Positions 44,311 through 58,760 of a stretch of DNA of 64,000 bases are shown in pieces; position 1 is the stretch's first letter, and each line of letters starts with the position of its first letter. The stretch is from positions 2,714,176 to 2,778,175 of the forward strand of contig NC_043742.1 of assembly GCF_004337985.1 (NCBI RefSeq). The letters run 5' to 3'. Source of the DNA: Pyricularia pennisetigena. Taxonomy: Eukaryota; Ascomycota; Sordariomycetes; Magnaporthales; Pyriculariaceae. Under the pieces are notes generated by a model. The model did no database searches and was not told where the DNA came from. It was given only the letters and a program-made list of their open reading frames with translations. A program made the translations under genes and the position numbers.

Positions 44311-46724
44311 TGTTAATTATATGCGCTATTTAGCAGGTAATGGGTCCACCTTTATCTGTATATAAGCCACAATAAATATTGCCGATGTGGGGCTGTCGGG
44401 GTTGTCGGATTATCCGTTATATTTTGTAGTCTCAGGGCTCATCCCTGAAGCCCAGAGCTCCACAATTGAGCGTGGCTCAATTGCGGCTTTGCAATGTACC
44501 TGTGGGTCCATCCAAAGAACGCTCTGGTTCAGGTCTAAGGACAACTTGTCGATTTTCGCCGTTCATGGCGGTATTTTTGGCCTTTTTGCGACCGACACTC
44601 CCTTATTATTCCACAACCACGCAAAATATCGAAAAAAGAAAATATCGTTAAAAATAGGAATTGTTAGGCCTTTTTCATAAATCCAAAACTTTTTGCGCCC
44701 GGTACGCCAATTAAAAGTTGGATATAGCCCGCCCTTAATCCGTTTATGGCGGTACTGTTTTTTCGATTTTCTTTTCGATTTTCGATTTTTTTTAATATTA
44801 TTTTTAATTTTTGACCAAATTTTATACTTTTTGCACGTGGAAGGTCGTATATATGTATATATTGTTATACTAAATTTTGGTGCATATATTAGATTATATA
44901 AGCAGTTAAATAGGCGGATAGGCAAAGTATATACTTTTTTGTATATAATTTACAATCGAAACTCGTTTATATTTTTACCAATTTTAGCGATAATGAAACC
45001 AAAACTTCAGAGATTCGATTACGTATAAAGACAAACGTCCAAGTCTAATCGTACTTACAATATCGGCTTTAAAAGCTGTTTAATAAAAACAAATGGTAAA
45101 TGTATATTTTATAAATTTTTTTGCTTTATTTAATTAATTTTATATTATTTTTGTTTTGCAGCAGAATTTTGTGGTTTTTGCACGTGGGGGGTGGTATATA
45201 TATATTTAATATAGTATCACATTTTCGTACGTATACCTAGTTATATAAGCCCTTAAATATGCGGATAGGTAAAGTATATCCAATTTTATATATATTTTAC
45301 CATCGAAATGCTTTTACATTTTTACCAATTCTAACATTAATAAAACCAAAATTTAAAAAAGTGGACTATATATATAAATAAACGTTAACGTAAAACCCGA
45401 TTTGCAATACCGGCCCTTTTTATGTTTTTATATAAAAAAATGCTAAATTTGTGTTTTTTTTGTATTTTTTGCTTTATTTAATTGAATAAAATTTATAAAA
45501 AAGAAACTTATACAGAATTTACTAGCAAATTTATTAAAAAATATATACGGTGAAAGTATTTTCATTTTACCAATATTTGCGTAAATTATTTAATTTTTTA
45601 ACAAATTGTTAATTTATATAAAAATATTAATAAAACTTTTGTTTCAATCGATAATTGCATGCATTTTGCAGTATTAGGTCTACTAAGGTATAAAGGTTGT
45701 AAATTAAATTAAAATAATTATTGCATACCATTATTTAAAGCAAGAATTAAATATAATAAAAAATTACAGATTTTATTTAATATTTTAATATCTTTCCAAA
45801 TACAGTAGCTATAAAAACGCGGCCGGCATTGAAATACTCAGCAAACTCCAATAAATCTAACCCAAATTACTATATATTTTTATAATTTTTATTTATTTTT
45901 TTATACGAATATTTAATTGCATACTATGGGTACACTATTTTCTTTTACCATTATAATGCGAATATATTGCATTTACCCGCTACAAACGGCAGAATACCAC
46001 AAATTATCCTTATATTAATAAAATAATCATAAGCGATATCGTAATATTATATATATCATTAAGAATACCGTTATAAACGGCGAAATGCGACAAATTATCG
46101 TTGGTGGTACCGCCATGAACGGCGAAATGCGACAAGATGTCCTTAGACTAGAACGAGCGCGATCTTTTCGGCCAATGTAATTGGTCGAAAAGCCATGTGG
46201 CTGAAAGGTACATGGAGCGATCGGTCCCCACTGCGAAGCAGGGGGGTCTAGTCTGAGCACTGAGACTATATATTTTGTGTGTTGCAGGAGTTGCGGTTCA
46301 AAATGTTAACGAATGGGGTTTACCAGGCTTAACACCCACCCTGCATTCACGAGTCAGCTACCCTGTACCGGGTTGAAATTTTCACCAAATCAGCAAATGA
46401 GTGCGAACCCAGAAATGGTTTGTATGGAAATGAAGGTGTTTTTTCAATAACGTATACAAAATAGTTTTTCGGAAAATCGTATGCGGCACCGGACCCCTTT
46501 ACGGGGTGCGGACCCCCATTTCGATGTCGGAAAATATATAAGGGAGACAAAGCAAAGTTTCCCCCACCAATGAATCGAATTTATTAATCCCAAAATTAGT
46601 GAACCATTTTAATGAATCATTTAGTGCATTTGAACCCTGTAATTATAGGCCTTATAGCGCAACTAGCACCACGCCGTACCTAGGCTAATGCCTAAACCCC
46701 TGTTAGCAACCCATATTGTTAATA
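44311..46724 (-). mobile_element. Copia-family solo LTR carrying a nested TIR element
   Basis: In reverse orientation to the LTRs at 47676 and 61569, this segment starts TGTTAATTATATGCGC and ends TTGTTAATA (TTAACA in the other copies). It is flanked by the 5-bp duplication GCCCA (44306-44310 and 46725-46729). After removing the nested element and its duplication, about 563 bp remain, matching the 552-554 bp of the other LTR copies. It therefore is a solo LTR of the same Copia family, with no internal domain. It is moderately RIP-mutated. Confidence 0.85.
44427..46268. mobile_element. Nested 1.84-kb TIR element with 9-bp target duplication
   Basis: The element has imperfect inverted ends TAGTCTCAGGGCTC and GAGCACTGAGACTA and is flanked by TATATTTTG on both sides (44418-44426 and 46269-46277). 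More than 100 bp of subterminal inverted similarity follows (44530-44572 against 46110-46148, CTAAGGACA...CTTGTCG...CGCCGTTCATGGCGG). The 8-9 bp duplication points to the hAT or Mutator superfamilies. The interior is very AT-rich with no transposase I can recognise, so it is non-autonomous or destroyed by RIP. Confidence 0.75.
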
Positions 46725-46729
46725 GCCCA

Positions 46730-47675
46730 AACCCCTAAACGCCTTTAATCCGTTGCTGGCGTCGCCGCAATAAAAACACGCGTTAATGGCCAAATTTTGG
46801 TATATTATTTTAATAGTAGTTCGTCGAATATAAACGGGATAATGGTCGTATTTGGTATTGAAACGATAAATTCTTTCAATATAATATATTAATATAATAG
46901 GTTGATATTTCCTTTCATTTAATCGCGACAATTATTATAATTGCAACACTAATATTTCTTATTATTTCTAATATAATGACAACTGTTATAGTCTTTTACG
47001 GTAATACCAAACAATTGTTGCTATAATATAATAATTATTACAACTTGGCTTTTACCCTTTTTTACATTTTGTAACAACGGGCACAATATTGATTATTGGT
47101 TAATTTTATATTCATCGCCGGCGTGTTCGGGCTTTAAATTTGTTTTAAAACAAATAACCCCGGTAAACAAATTAAAGGTAATAAAATACTCGTTTAACAG
47201 AAAACCTTGGCCTCCGTACCGGATATATTTAACGATAGGGGTATTAAACCTATTTTCGATAATTTGGCCAATCGGAGTCGCCTGCCCCCTATCCCCCCTT
47301 TTATCCGCTAAAGCGATATTAACTTCCCCTGGTAAATAGTATCTGCAAATAAATTTAAATTGGTTATAATTCCCACAATCTTTGCCACAATATTGATTAA
47401 CCTGCGGATAATAACCACTGGATTTAATTTTAAAAGCGGCGATCTACGGTTTAAAGCCGCTAATTTTAGACCATATGTATATAGCGGTTACCATATCGAC
47501 GATTGATTTAACATTTGCTACCATTTCCTTTATTTTATTTTTCGCCGGTAGGGAAAAGTCGTTATTGAAAACAAAAATGGTTTTAGCGATTTTGGTGGAA
47601 ATCACCGTAACCCTTTTAAATTTATACCGAACAATCCTTTATATTATTTATTATCGCCGATTACATAATTATTAC
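46730..47675. other. AT-rich relic between Copia LTRs
   Basis: This is unique decayed sequence, probably a continuation of the helicase-type relic interrupted by the solo LTR. Frames at 46719-46931 (-) and 47475-47681 (+) are not recognisable. Confidence 0.4.
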
Positions 47676-48227
47676 TGTTAACAATATAGATTGCCAATAG
47701 GGGTTTAGGCATTAGCCTAGGTGCGGCGTGGTGCTAATTGCGCTATAAAAGCCTGTAATTGCAGCGTTTGAATGCACTAAATGCACTAAAATGGTACACT
47801 AATTTTGGGATTAATAAATTCGATTTATTGGTGGGGGAGACTTTGCTTTATCTCCCTTATATCTTTTCCGACATCGAAGTAGGGGTCCGCACCCCGCAAA
47901 GCGTTCCGGTGCCGCACACGATTTTCCGAAAAAATTATTTTGTATGCGTTGTTGAGAAAACACCCTTATTTCCATATAAAGCATTTCTGGGTTCGCACTA
48001 ATTTGCTGATTTGATGAAAATTTCAACCCGATATAGGGTAGTTAATTTGTAGGTGCAGGGTGGGTGTTAAGCCCCATTCGCTGACCCTTTAAATCGCAAC
48101 TCCTGCAACACAAAATAAAACGGAAAATCGGTGAGCCCCAATAGCCCCATTTCGGCACTATTCATTGTAGCTTATATACAAATAAAGGTGGACCTATTAT
48201 ATGCTAAATAACGTATATAATTAGCAC
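47676..48227 (-). repeat. Copia 3' LTR (552 bp)
   Basis: On the minus strand it runs from TGCTAATTATATACG to ATTGTTAACA. It is preceded (plus strand 48228-48241) by a polypurine tract AAAAGAGAGGGGG, which marks it as the 3' LTR. Confidence 0.85.
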
Positions 48228-51200
48228 CCCCTCTCTTTTGCTACTATTCACATAAACTCGGAAAAGAAAAGTACATAAAAATAAAACCCTAAAAAAAGAT
48301 CCCCCTTATATCCCAACCGATTCGAACTCCCGATATAAACCCCCTGGATTACTTAGCCCTTTGCACCGACCCATAACCCCCGGTATGGACAAACCCCCGA
48401 TTTGCATAATATTGACCCACGGAATTACCTATTAAACGAGGTGGCTAATTTGGCTATTCGTTGGTAATAATCCAAGTTAGGCATATTATATAGGGTATTT
48501 CGAATCCGTAAATCGCCCAAAACACTAGCTTTTCTAGTTTTGATTTCATTTCGGGTATACGGTCGGTATAAATTGCTTATTAATTAATTAGTGCAGGGTA
48601 GATTCGGGTAGTACGGCCGGTGTTCGGCTAACAAAAATCTAGTATCTGCAAAAAAAGAAATATGATGGGTAATTAACGAATTAGTTAAATGCCCCAAAAT
48701 TCAATAGGTAAAAACTAAGTTTTTTGTAGGGGTTTAAGCCCTATACGCTTTAAAAAGACCCTGTGAGTTGGAAGCGTTAGGGGTTTTGTTAGGCCATTAG
48801 CGGGTATTTATTTGGATTCCAGAAATTTTAGGGTTATTAATCCTTTTATAACTAATTCCCGTACGTAGTGAAATTTCAATAACGTGTATTTAGTACGTTG
48901 GTGGTGCGTAAAATTATGTGCGTCAACTGTAAAGCCTATATTATCTCCAAATATTGCAAATAGGGCCTTTTATAGGTAATCTAATTTTTATAAATAAATT
49001 TTGAAACCACTGTGTTTCACGCAGGGTTTCCGTTAAGGCATCGGTTTCGGTTTCTGGGGTGTTTAAAACTATAAAATTAACCTTTTTGTATCTCCACGCT
49101 ATAGGGCCCCAAAATAGGGTGTACAAATAGCCGTAAATGGATTTTGAATTTTCCCTAGACCCGGCAAAATCGCTATTATTAAATCCCAATAATTTGAGGT
49201 TTTTAAAACCCCTTATTAAAGAATTGGGTGGTAATTCGGCTTTCGATTTTTTATTTCCGTAAGAAATTGAAAAGGATTCAATAGCAGCTAAATAGCGTAA
49301 TAGGTCTTTAACTGCCGATATATGGATTATAATAGCTTTTATTAAAAAACGTGAAAGCCATTAAACCGTAAAACCGATATCCGGGCGCGTTAACAGCATT
49401 CAATGTATAAACGTGCCGATAATACGCTGTAATAACTTAATTTCCAACGCATTTACGGGTTTACCCCCGTTATAATGTAGCACACCCGGTTGTAAGGGAG
49501 CAAATGTAGGTTTGCAATTTGTTTATCCGAACGTTGTTAACATTTCCTTTATATATTGACTTTGGTGGAGCCAATGTAGGCGTTTAGGCTTATTTATTAT
49601 GATTCAAACGCCTAAAAAATAGGTTGCAGGGCCCCTGTTTTCAACGCGTATACTTTATTAGAACGGGCTTTTAAATCCTGCATATATTGCAATTTAGGAC
49701 CTATTAGCAGGCAGTCGTTTACAAAAATAACGATAATATGTTTGGATTTAACCTTATTAAAAACAGCGGGATTAGAAATTAACGGTTTAAAACCTTTTTT
49801 TTAAAAAATAGGGATTTTTATTTGTTTTACCAGTTTTTGAGGCGCTGTTTTAAACCTTATAGCGCCTTTTACAACTGTATAGCCTGAAGTTTTTTCGGAT
49901 TAAAACCAATTTCCACTAAAATTTTAACGGTGGAAGGGTTACAAGATTTAGCCCACTCGTTAAAACCGTTTAGAATTTGCAAATAGATACTTACGTCGGT
50001 AAAGCCACTATCTAAAAACGCACCAATGAAATTGATTTATTTTATTTCCCAAGTTTGTGCATTAGTTATAACTAATAATATACGCCAGGTAGGTGGTATA
50101 CTACTGTCAGCAAAATTTTCGATATGATTTAGGCCTTTAACCTGTAAAATATCCCTAATAGAAGGCCTAACCTTATATTTTATAGGCTTATTATTTTTAC
50201 CCTTTTTTAATTGAAATACCAGCCAGGTAAAAACGAATTTACGGCCTGCAGGCATTTTAATTTTTGGGATAAAACGGTAGGTTTTTGCAGTAGTAATCCG
50301 GTCGAATTCAAACGCTAAAACAGCGAACCATTTAGCATTTTCAAGGCTATTTGCGGCCTGTTAGTAGCTATTTGGTTCACCGCTTTTAATGGGTTTTTGT
50401 TTGTTTTTTGGATTAAAAACAAATATAATGCACGTAATTTATATCCATTAAATATGGGTTTTCGAACTGCGAATTTAACTCCATATTTTGGATTTCAAGT
50501 GCTGAAAACACCGGAATTTCCATTGTTTTAGGTACTGGATTAGGTACCGCTACCGCTATAGGTTTTTGGGGAGCGAGCGGTAGGCTGTACAAGCTTGGCG
50601 GGCATTGTATTTTCAAAGTTTAAATGTCCTATAACGGGTGTTAATTACCCTATAAAGAATGGTCAATACCCTGTATTTTCGGGGTTGTTTAGGTGATAAT
50701 TATCCCCTGGAACGCTGTTAATTTCGTTTTGAAATTTAAAATTAAAATCCCTATTTAAACTTATATTTTCCCCCTTTAAAATTTGTAACGTTTTCCCTGG
50801 AATAACCAAATTCTTAGCGATTATACTTTTTAAAACTCTTTCGGTAAAGGTCTTGTAGGCGGCCCGTTTAACGGGTGCGTAAACCACCGCTGTAGAATCT
50901 AATAAATGGGCCAAAAGTTTCACCGTTTCGGTGCGGGGAACCAATTTATTAAATTTTTAGCGTTTTTCCAATGGTATAATAACCTGGTATATAGTATTAA
51001 TAACCCAAAAATGCCTTAAATTGGGTTTATACGGTAAATTAAATCGGAATTCGGATCGAAATTCTTCGTAAAATGTTTAATCCCTATTAAATACCGCTAT
51101 ACGTTTAGCTCAATTAATTACGGCAAATAATAAATAATATTACATATTTAATAGTAAACCGGCCGCGATAATGTTAAACCGAAATTTATTCAAAAAAACT

Positions 51201-52775
51201 TTAGTGGACCGTTCCGTTAATCCGTTTTGGCCGTGGTTATAGGGATTCGAAATGCTAAAATTATCACTTCTATTTGTGGACCAATTTTAAAGCTTTGTAT
51301 TTATTTCGTGCCCCCCATCGAATGAAATTTAGGGGGTAACGCCCGTACGTAGCTTTTAAAACCTTAAAAAAGCTTTTAATAATCACTGAAACTATAGGTC
51401 CGGTGTTATTTCGTAGTGGGATCGACCACCGAAAACGTGATTTTCGGTCCACCAATAACAAAAATACGGGTTTTTTAATGTAAAAATTAAGTTTAAAGGT
51501 TATTGTATTACCTTTAATAAAATCAAAAATATCAGGAGGTGTAGGGAGTGCAACCTTATTTGTACGCCTAACAAGTAAAGCTTTAACGTAAGGAATACGA
51601 ATGATTGCCCTAATTTTGTTAAACTTAGGTAAACCTTTTGTAATTTGCGCGGTTTTGTTAATAATAATAACCCTATATACCCCAATCGCCTATACCATAA
51701 CAGTGGTTTTTGGGCCTGGATTTCGTTACAATGGCCTGTAATTCCGTTTCTTTTGAAGGTAAACCAACCATCCGTAATTCGTTTTAGCCCTAAAAAAAGT
51801 AATTTACAGGGGCCTGCTTTAAATCCGAGAATAAAAGAGGTTTTAACAACGGATTTCTTGTGTGGGAAACCCCCTTTTTTCCGGAAATAATCCCTTTCAT
51901 ATTAAATTGCATAAAAAGGTCACCTAACGGTTTACCGGGCCTACGGGGCCCAATTTCACGTCGATTTTCAGGGTTTTTAAAGCTTAACTTTTACGTCATA
52001 GTTGAATTTACGGCTATTTCCGTATTTTGTTTGGGATTAAGCTTTTCAGTTACCGTATTTTCTTCCGGTTCCGAATCGGTGTAAATTCTATAATTCTCGT
52101 CAATTTCGGGATTTATATTATTAAGTTTTATTTCCAGCGGGGCTGCGTAGCCCTTGGTAACCCCCAGTAAGGCCATGCCAAAAACGGTGTTATATTCACC
52201 TATTACACAAGCGTAATTCGAAATAACGTTATTTCGAATAAAGATTTCGCACCTCTTAACCTTTGAACAAAACGAATATTTAACGGTATTGAGGCGACCC
52301 ACGCCTTGCGATCCGTATTATACAAGGCTTCTTTTAATAATACCCCCTCTATATTATAATATATAGAGCTATCAACGATATTTATTCCAAACGAAGGGAT
52401 ATATAAAACGTTATTGAACGTAAGCATTGTGAATTCGTCAGCTTTTTGGCCGTAACGGACCTGTATTTTTACAATTTCGGTGCTTACAAGCTTAATAAAG
52501 CCACCTCCGGTACCGATTTTGCCTGTAAAACCGGGGGTATAATCGGTAAAAAATTATTTATTTCCAAAAAATATGGTGCGTTCTACCTGTATTGTGGAGG
52601 ATAGGGTATCCTCTCTTCCAAAGCTCAGGTGCTAATTTTACGCGGCGTCCAGGCTTCGTTTTAACCCTCAAATTAGCTGCTAAAACCTGTAATTTTAGCG
52701 TTTTACCGGTATTGGGCTCCGAATCCGAATTCGAACGTAATTTTATAATTCCGCTAATAGCGGAATTAACCTCGT
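48228..52775 (-). pseudogene. Copia pol remnant (PR, INT, RT, RNase H)
   Basis: Recognisable pieces in order on the minus strand: about 52200-52430 protease/gag-pre-integrase (LTFNNVLYIPSFGINIVDSS), 51270-51465 integrase core (LLVDRKSRFRWSIPLRNN), 50037-50255 reverse transcriptase start (GRKFVFTWLVFQLKKGKNNK...NAQTWEI), and 48941-49189 RNase H (SDFAGSRENSKSIYGYLYTL). These are broken by many stops. The substitutions (Trp and Gln codons to stops, Arg and Gly to Lys or Ser) fit RIP. Confidence 0.8.
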
Positions 52776-53213
52776 TGTTACGACCAGACAGTTAGGCCGG
52801 TACCAGGGAGGCCAGGCGGGGTCACACCCCTCCTAACGACACCCGACCAAGGAAACACCGACCGGCAGGAGACAGGATTACATAAGGACCCAATTACGTA
52901 ACAGCACGTAACCACCAAAAGGTGATTTCGGTTAATTTGTAAAACCTCGATTGGGAATTACAGATTAAACAGATTAGGAGAAATCATATTGGAAATATAG
53001 TTTATATAAAATACGTTTATTACCATGTAAATAAAACTTAATTTAAAATTATTTAGCAGCAATTAATTTGTATCCAACTTATTATTTACCCAGGAATCGA
53101 TTATAATTTCACCCCAGCTATTACAAACCCCAATTACCCAATCCAAACGTTCCGTTGCTTTAACCTACGGTATTTTATTTTAAAAACAGGTTACCCGATA
53201 TTTTAATCGTAAT
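52776..53213 (+). repeat. Gypsy 5' LTR
   Basis: Begins TGTTACGACCAGACAG and aligns along its length with 59596-60034. The end is set by equal length to the other copy, so it is accurate to a few bases. Confidence 0.75.
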
Positions 53214-53299
53214 ATTTTAATTGGTCGTATTTATTATTTTGCTTCAACATATACCGAATAATATCGCCGAAATAATATTTTCCAACAAAACCACCCCAT

Positions 53300-54240
53300 A
53301 AACCCCCTTTACCATTAACGTTCCGGCCAACGTTAACTCTTTACGCCAAATAATTGCGACGCTTTAAGCGGAAAATCGACAATTTTAGGAACGAATAACC
53401 GAATAAATTAATCGAACTAATAGGAACCACATTAAATATTTTTTACTATTATGTTATAATGGTACCCCAGGTACCTTATAGGGATTTCTACAGGAAGCCG
53501 GGTTTATTTTCACTTTAACGAAAATAATTTCAATAATAATGCAAACAAGGTCACCTACGCAATTTCGTTATTAAAAGGCGATACGTTCGCCTAATTCGAA
53601 CCAATTTTACGAGATTATTTGGATTAAAATAAGGAAAAAACCCGTAAAATTAAAATTAAACGTATTTTCGACGATTACGAAACTTTCGAAAAATGTTTTA
53701 GGGAATATTCGGTAATTTAAACGAGGAACGCGCGGTTAAGCGTAAATTGGTACGTTTTATTTAAACCAAGTTGGTGTCCAAATATATTAGTGAATTTCGA
53801 CAAATTACCGCCAAATTACTATGGGGCCCCGAAACCCTAATAACACGCTTTTATACGGGATTTAAGGAAAAGGTGAAAAACGAATTTGTTAAAAAAGAAC
53901 GACCCGATATTTTAACCGAATACGTAAAACTAATAATTAAAATCAATAACCGATTTTATAAGCAAAAATTGGAACGACGCAAAAAACGTAGCGTATAGGG
54001 ACCAGTTTTGCGATAAGCTAATACGGGACGCAAATACCAATACCCTAAACCGTTTCGCCAATATAATATTTTTTACGGAATATATGACGGATTAATGGAT
54101 TTTAACGCGATATAATATAAAAAACCTTATAGAAATCCCAAAAATGGTAAATGTTTCAAATGCGACAAACCGGGATATATCGCCAAATTTTATCCCAAAA
54201 ACGCTTTAAATTTATATCCCATTTTGTAACCGGATACCAG
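53300..54240 (+). pseudogene. Gypsy gag remnant with zinc knuckle
   Basis: The frame at 53771-53998 (VSKYISEFRQITAKL...FYTGFKEKVKNE) is the retrotransposon gag core. At 54149-54195 a CCHC zinc knuckle is still visible as CFKCDKPGYIAKFY, with its His and last Cys both changed to Tyr, as G to A mutation would do. Confidence 0.75.
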
Positions 54241-55399
54241 AATAACACCACTGATTCCAAAAAACCACGAGGATTAAACGCCACCACCCATTAACAGATA
54301 TAACCGGATTAATATAATTTAATAAATTGGTTTGAATATTACGACGATAATTATATAACCTATAACAGAGCAAAACTAAACGCAGGATAATACCCGAAAA
54401 AATTTAAAAGTACCCGAACCTTAATAATAGCAAACCGTGTATTTATTAAAACCAGGTTATTAGTATAATTACGTAAATAAGACAACAAATTAGCCGAATT
54501 TACGGAGTTAAATATTTTAAAAAAATTAAAACCAAAAGTATTGGGATAAACCTACCGTATCCGAATAACCCAGTAAGCCCCAACGGACGAATCCAATAAC
54601 GAATAAAGGACGAATCCAGCGAAAGGAAATTATATCTTTAAACTTATACAATATAGCAACGGAAACTAACCCTTACATATACGAAAAAAACTTATCGATT
54701 TATACCGAAACGAGCAATTAGTGCATTTTCCCGGAATATTATTTCGAATACAAATATAAAATTTTATAAAATTAGTTAAGTTAACCTTTGGAAACTACCT
54801 AATTTTGGATATCAAATATTCTTAATATATAAAACCTTTTGGGCAAGATGTTTTCGAAATAATTGCGGATTGCATTTTAGTAGGAAAACAATTTACGATT
54901 TTTTCCCACCACGACGTAAAATAATAGGTATCCACGAAATATATACCATTATTTTAAATTTCCTAATTGGGAAATTAAAATAAGACTTGATACCGAATTA
55001 GCGGTAATTCTTACCCTCTATAACAATTACCCTATAGCATGTCATAACCAATGACAATTTCCATGGTACGAATGCACCCGAAATATTTGTAAAATACATA
55101 TGTTAACCAAAACACAGGCATAGTGCGAAATAAAATTACGATAATTAGGACCCGCACCCATAATTAAAATCGTGTGGAACCGCAGCGTTAAGGATAACGA
55201 AATATTTACTAACGCACGAAAAACACCCACACCAATAGGATACCGACTAAATAAAACCAAAATTAAAAATAATTATACGCCCCGAAACAAAAAGAATAAG
55301 GACCCACGACGCGAGTCCAGCAAACCAAAAAACTGAAACGGCCAAACGGTAAAAGGCACCAAACGGTAGTAATAAAAACGGAATAAAAAACCTTAAACG

Positions 55400-58300
55400 C
55401 CACGCAAATTACGAAAACAATATATAAATATATATTCCTGAATATACGATTTAATAAAAAATCGATACGAGCGCTCCTTGACAGCGGAGCATAAGGTAAT
55501 TACATTTTTCCAAAAATCGTGAAAAAACGACGAATATTTTGGTAATAAAGGAAAAAGCCATATCAATTGCAAACCGTAAAAGGAAAGGCAGTTTTATACG
55601 GGAACGGTACCATCGAAATAAAACCCGTACATTTTTGGATGGAAAACTATGGACGAAAACAACAAATTATTCTAAATATTACGGAAATAAAAGAAAACCG
55701 TAATTTTAAAAATTCCCTGGTTTAAAAGGAACAACCCCCGAATAAATTGGATTATAAATTAAATTTAATGGGAAAACTACCTAATTATTAAACGATATCC
55801 AATATAACAAAGTTTATATAGGAAATATAGGGCACGAAAAAACCAAATAAAGCAAGTGGCGTATTTATAGGAAGGACGACCAACCCCGGAACCAATATTG
55901 GAAACAAAACGATTACTTACAGGTTAAACCAGATCCAATTACATAATATTAACCACCAAAAGTTTAACCAAAAACGGCAAAATCCCAAAAAAATCCCAAA
56001 TTTATACACGATTATTTAACCAAAAGTTCGAAATAGGATTAGCCGAGTACAGCCCGTTCGACCACGAAATACCATTAAAAAAAGAAACTTAACCACAATT
56101 TTATTAAATATACGGTTTAAATCCGATCCAAATGGAGGTTTTAAGTGAATATTTCGCAAAAAACCTTGAAAAAGGCCAATTAAACCATTAATATTATTAA
56201 TAAAATACCCAATCCCTTTCGTATTAGAAAAGAACGGAAAACTACGATTATGCGTAAATTACAAAGAATTAAACGATACTATAATAAAAAAGTATTACCC
56301 GCTCCCACTAAAAGGAGGATTTCGAAATATGCTTTATTAAACACAATAGTTTATAATATTAAATTTTAAAAAAATATATAATTTAAACCGTATAAAGGAA
56401 GGCGAGGAATGGAAAACAGTATCTCGTACCAGACAAAAATATTACGAATACTTGGTAATATTTTTCGGTTTTACAAACGCCCCCGCAACCTTTTAAACCA
56501 TAATCAACCACGTTTTTAAAAAAATGTTTAAACATTTTTGTCGTTATTTACCTAGACAATATCCTTGTTTTTTCCAAGACGTTGGAAAAATATAAAAAAT
56601 ACATTTACATAATTTTACAAAAACTATAAGCCGTTAAACTTTTAATTAAGCCCGAAAAATACATTTTTCACAGCACACAAATTAGCTTTTTAGGATATAT
56701 TATAGCCCTTGGAGAAATTAGGACGAAAAAATTAAAAATTCAAACAGTAAAAAAATGGCCCCAATTACAAAACGTAAAAAAACGTTCGGGTATTTTGTGG
56801 ATTCGTGAATTTTTACAAAAAGTTTATTAAAAGGTACGGCGCGATCGCCACCCTATTGACCATTATAATTAAAAAGGATTTCAAGCTCCAATAAATGGAA
56901 TAAATGTAACAAATTTTCGAACAATTACAAAACGCAACAGCATAAAAACCGATTTTCAAAATACGAAATCCAACGAGACCTTTCGAAATCGAAACCGACG
57001 TATCCGGGTATGCAATTGGAGGATAATTTGACCAACGACACGAAAAAAACATTTACATTTTTGCGCCTTTTTTTACAAAAATTATATAAATTAAAATTTA
57101 ATTACCAAATCCACCATAAGGAATTTATGGCTATTAGCAGAACATTCGAAAAATGGAAACCACAATTATCCGGAATTAAATACAAAGTATTAATTTATAC
57201 GGACCACAAAATTTTAATTGATTTTACCATCAGTAAAATGTTAAATAAACGACAGATTAAATGGGTAAAATTCCTATTAAAATTCCATTTTAAAATTATT
57301 TACCGACAAGGAACAGCAAACGGTAGGGCCGACGCCTTTAACGGAAAACCAAATTATAAAAATAAAATATTTAAAAAAACACGGAAATTCCTTATAATAA
57401 ATAATAACGGAAACCTTTTACCAATTTACCGAAGTCTTATAACGACTAATACGGTAACCATATTACAAAGAAATACGTAAAGTCCACAAAAATAAAACCC
57501 ACGGACTCTAAGGAACTTCCAAAATATGGAAACGATTAAAATAGGATTATAATTTTAAAAAAATACGATAAAAAATCCGAGAAATTGTTAGAAATCGCGA
57601 ATTTTGCGCCAAAAACAAATCCGCAAAACACAGACCTTATAAGTTTTTACAATTTTTACCAACCCTTAATAAAATTTGGTAAACCATTACAATGGATTTT
57701 ATCGTTAAAGTACCATTTTCCGAATAACCATTTATTAAAACCAAATACGATAATATATTAATTATAATGGACAAATTTACCAAATATGCCTATTTCCTAT
57801 TTTATAAGGAAAGTAACAACGCCGAAAAAATCGCTTACACATTTTTACAAATAATTGTCAGCAATTACGGATTGCCAAAAAATATTATTACGGATAAAAA
57901 TAAGCTTTTTACATTAAAACTTTGGTAATTTTTAATGGAATAGCTAGGAACCGACTATAAGCTATTCACAATATTTTACCCACAGATAAACGGGGAAAAC
58001 AACGAACAACCCAAATATTAAAACAATACCTAAAATATTATATAAACCACAAACAGGACAATTGAATACGGCTATTACCAATAACACAATTCGCGTATAA
58101 TAATTTAAGAAATAAAAATATTAAAATAACCCCGTTTTATACCAATTACGGATTTAACCCTACGGTGTACGGAAAATAACAAACCACGATTACGGCCCCA
58201 CGAACCGACAAACAAATAAACGAATTACGAAAACTTCAACAAAAATTCCAACAAAAATTAGAATTTGTACGAAAGAAAATAACCAAATACGCCAACCAAT

Positions 58301-58760
58301 ATTTGATAAAAGGACCATTTTTCCAAAGAGGAAATAACGTTTGGTTTATTCGACCCAATATTAAAATATAACGACCAAACGGCAAATTTAATTTTAAAAA
58401 ATTTGGGCCTTTTAAAATCGATAAAAAAATTAGCAAAACCAATGACAAATTATTATTATTGAACATTATAGAAATTCACCCAACGTTCCACGTATTATTA
58501 TTAAAACTAACAATATACGGTACCAATCTGTAAAAAACGATCGAAATCGACGTAAAAAACTTACGACGTCGAACGAATATTGGACCATAAACCTAACCAC
58601 GGTAAAACAAATTATTTTATTAAATGGGAAAACTATAAATACAAAGCAACCATTCAAAAACCTTTAAACCACCTCCAAAATTGCCAGGAGGTACTCCGCC
58701 AATATTATCAGGAATTGGATTTGCGAACAAATTAGCCAGAAAAAAGGACAACCTAAAAAA
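55400..58760 (+). pseudogene. Gypsy pol remnant (RT, RNase H, INT, chromodomain)
   Basis: Reverse transcriptase pieces lie at 56210-56780; the catalytic YxDD box near 56546 now reads YLDN. RNase H is the open frame 57010-57480 (TDHKILIDF, RQIKWVKFL). Integrase follows (CAKNKSAKHRPYK near 57605; TMDFIVKVPF near 57690; ITDKNKLF near 57890). A chromodomain-like end is at 58555-58740 (LRRRTN, then a Trp-Glu-Asn-Tyr-like motif turned to stops). The aspartic protease upstream is too decayed to place. Confidence 0.75.

Noticed and set aside
44600..46000. CRISPR-like or satellite array in the AT-rich block
   Set aside because: Repetition there is A/T homopolymer and RIP texture; there are no regularly spaced identical repeats, and the organism is a fungus.
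48310..48370. tRNA gene next to the Copia 3' LTR
   Set aside because: A GTTCGAATC box-B-like core is present, but no acceptor stem, anticodon arm or box A can be folded, and the second copy at 62225 has mutated it.
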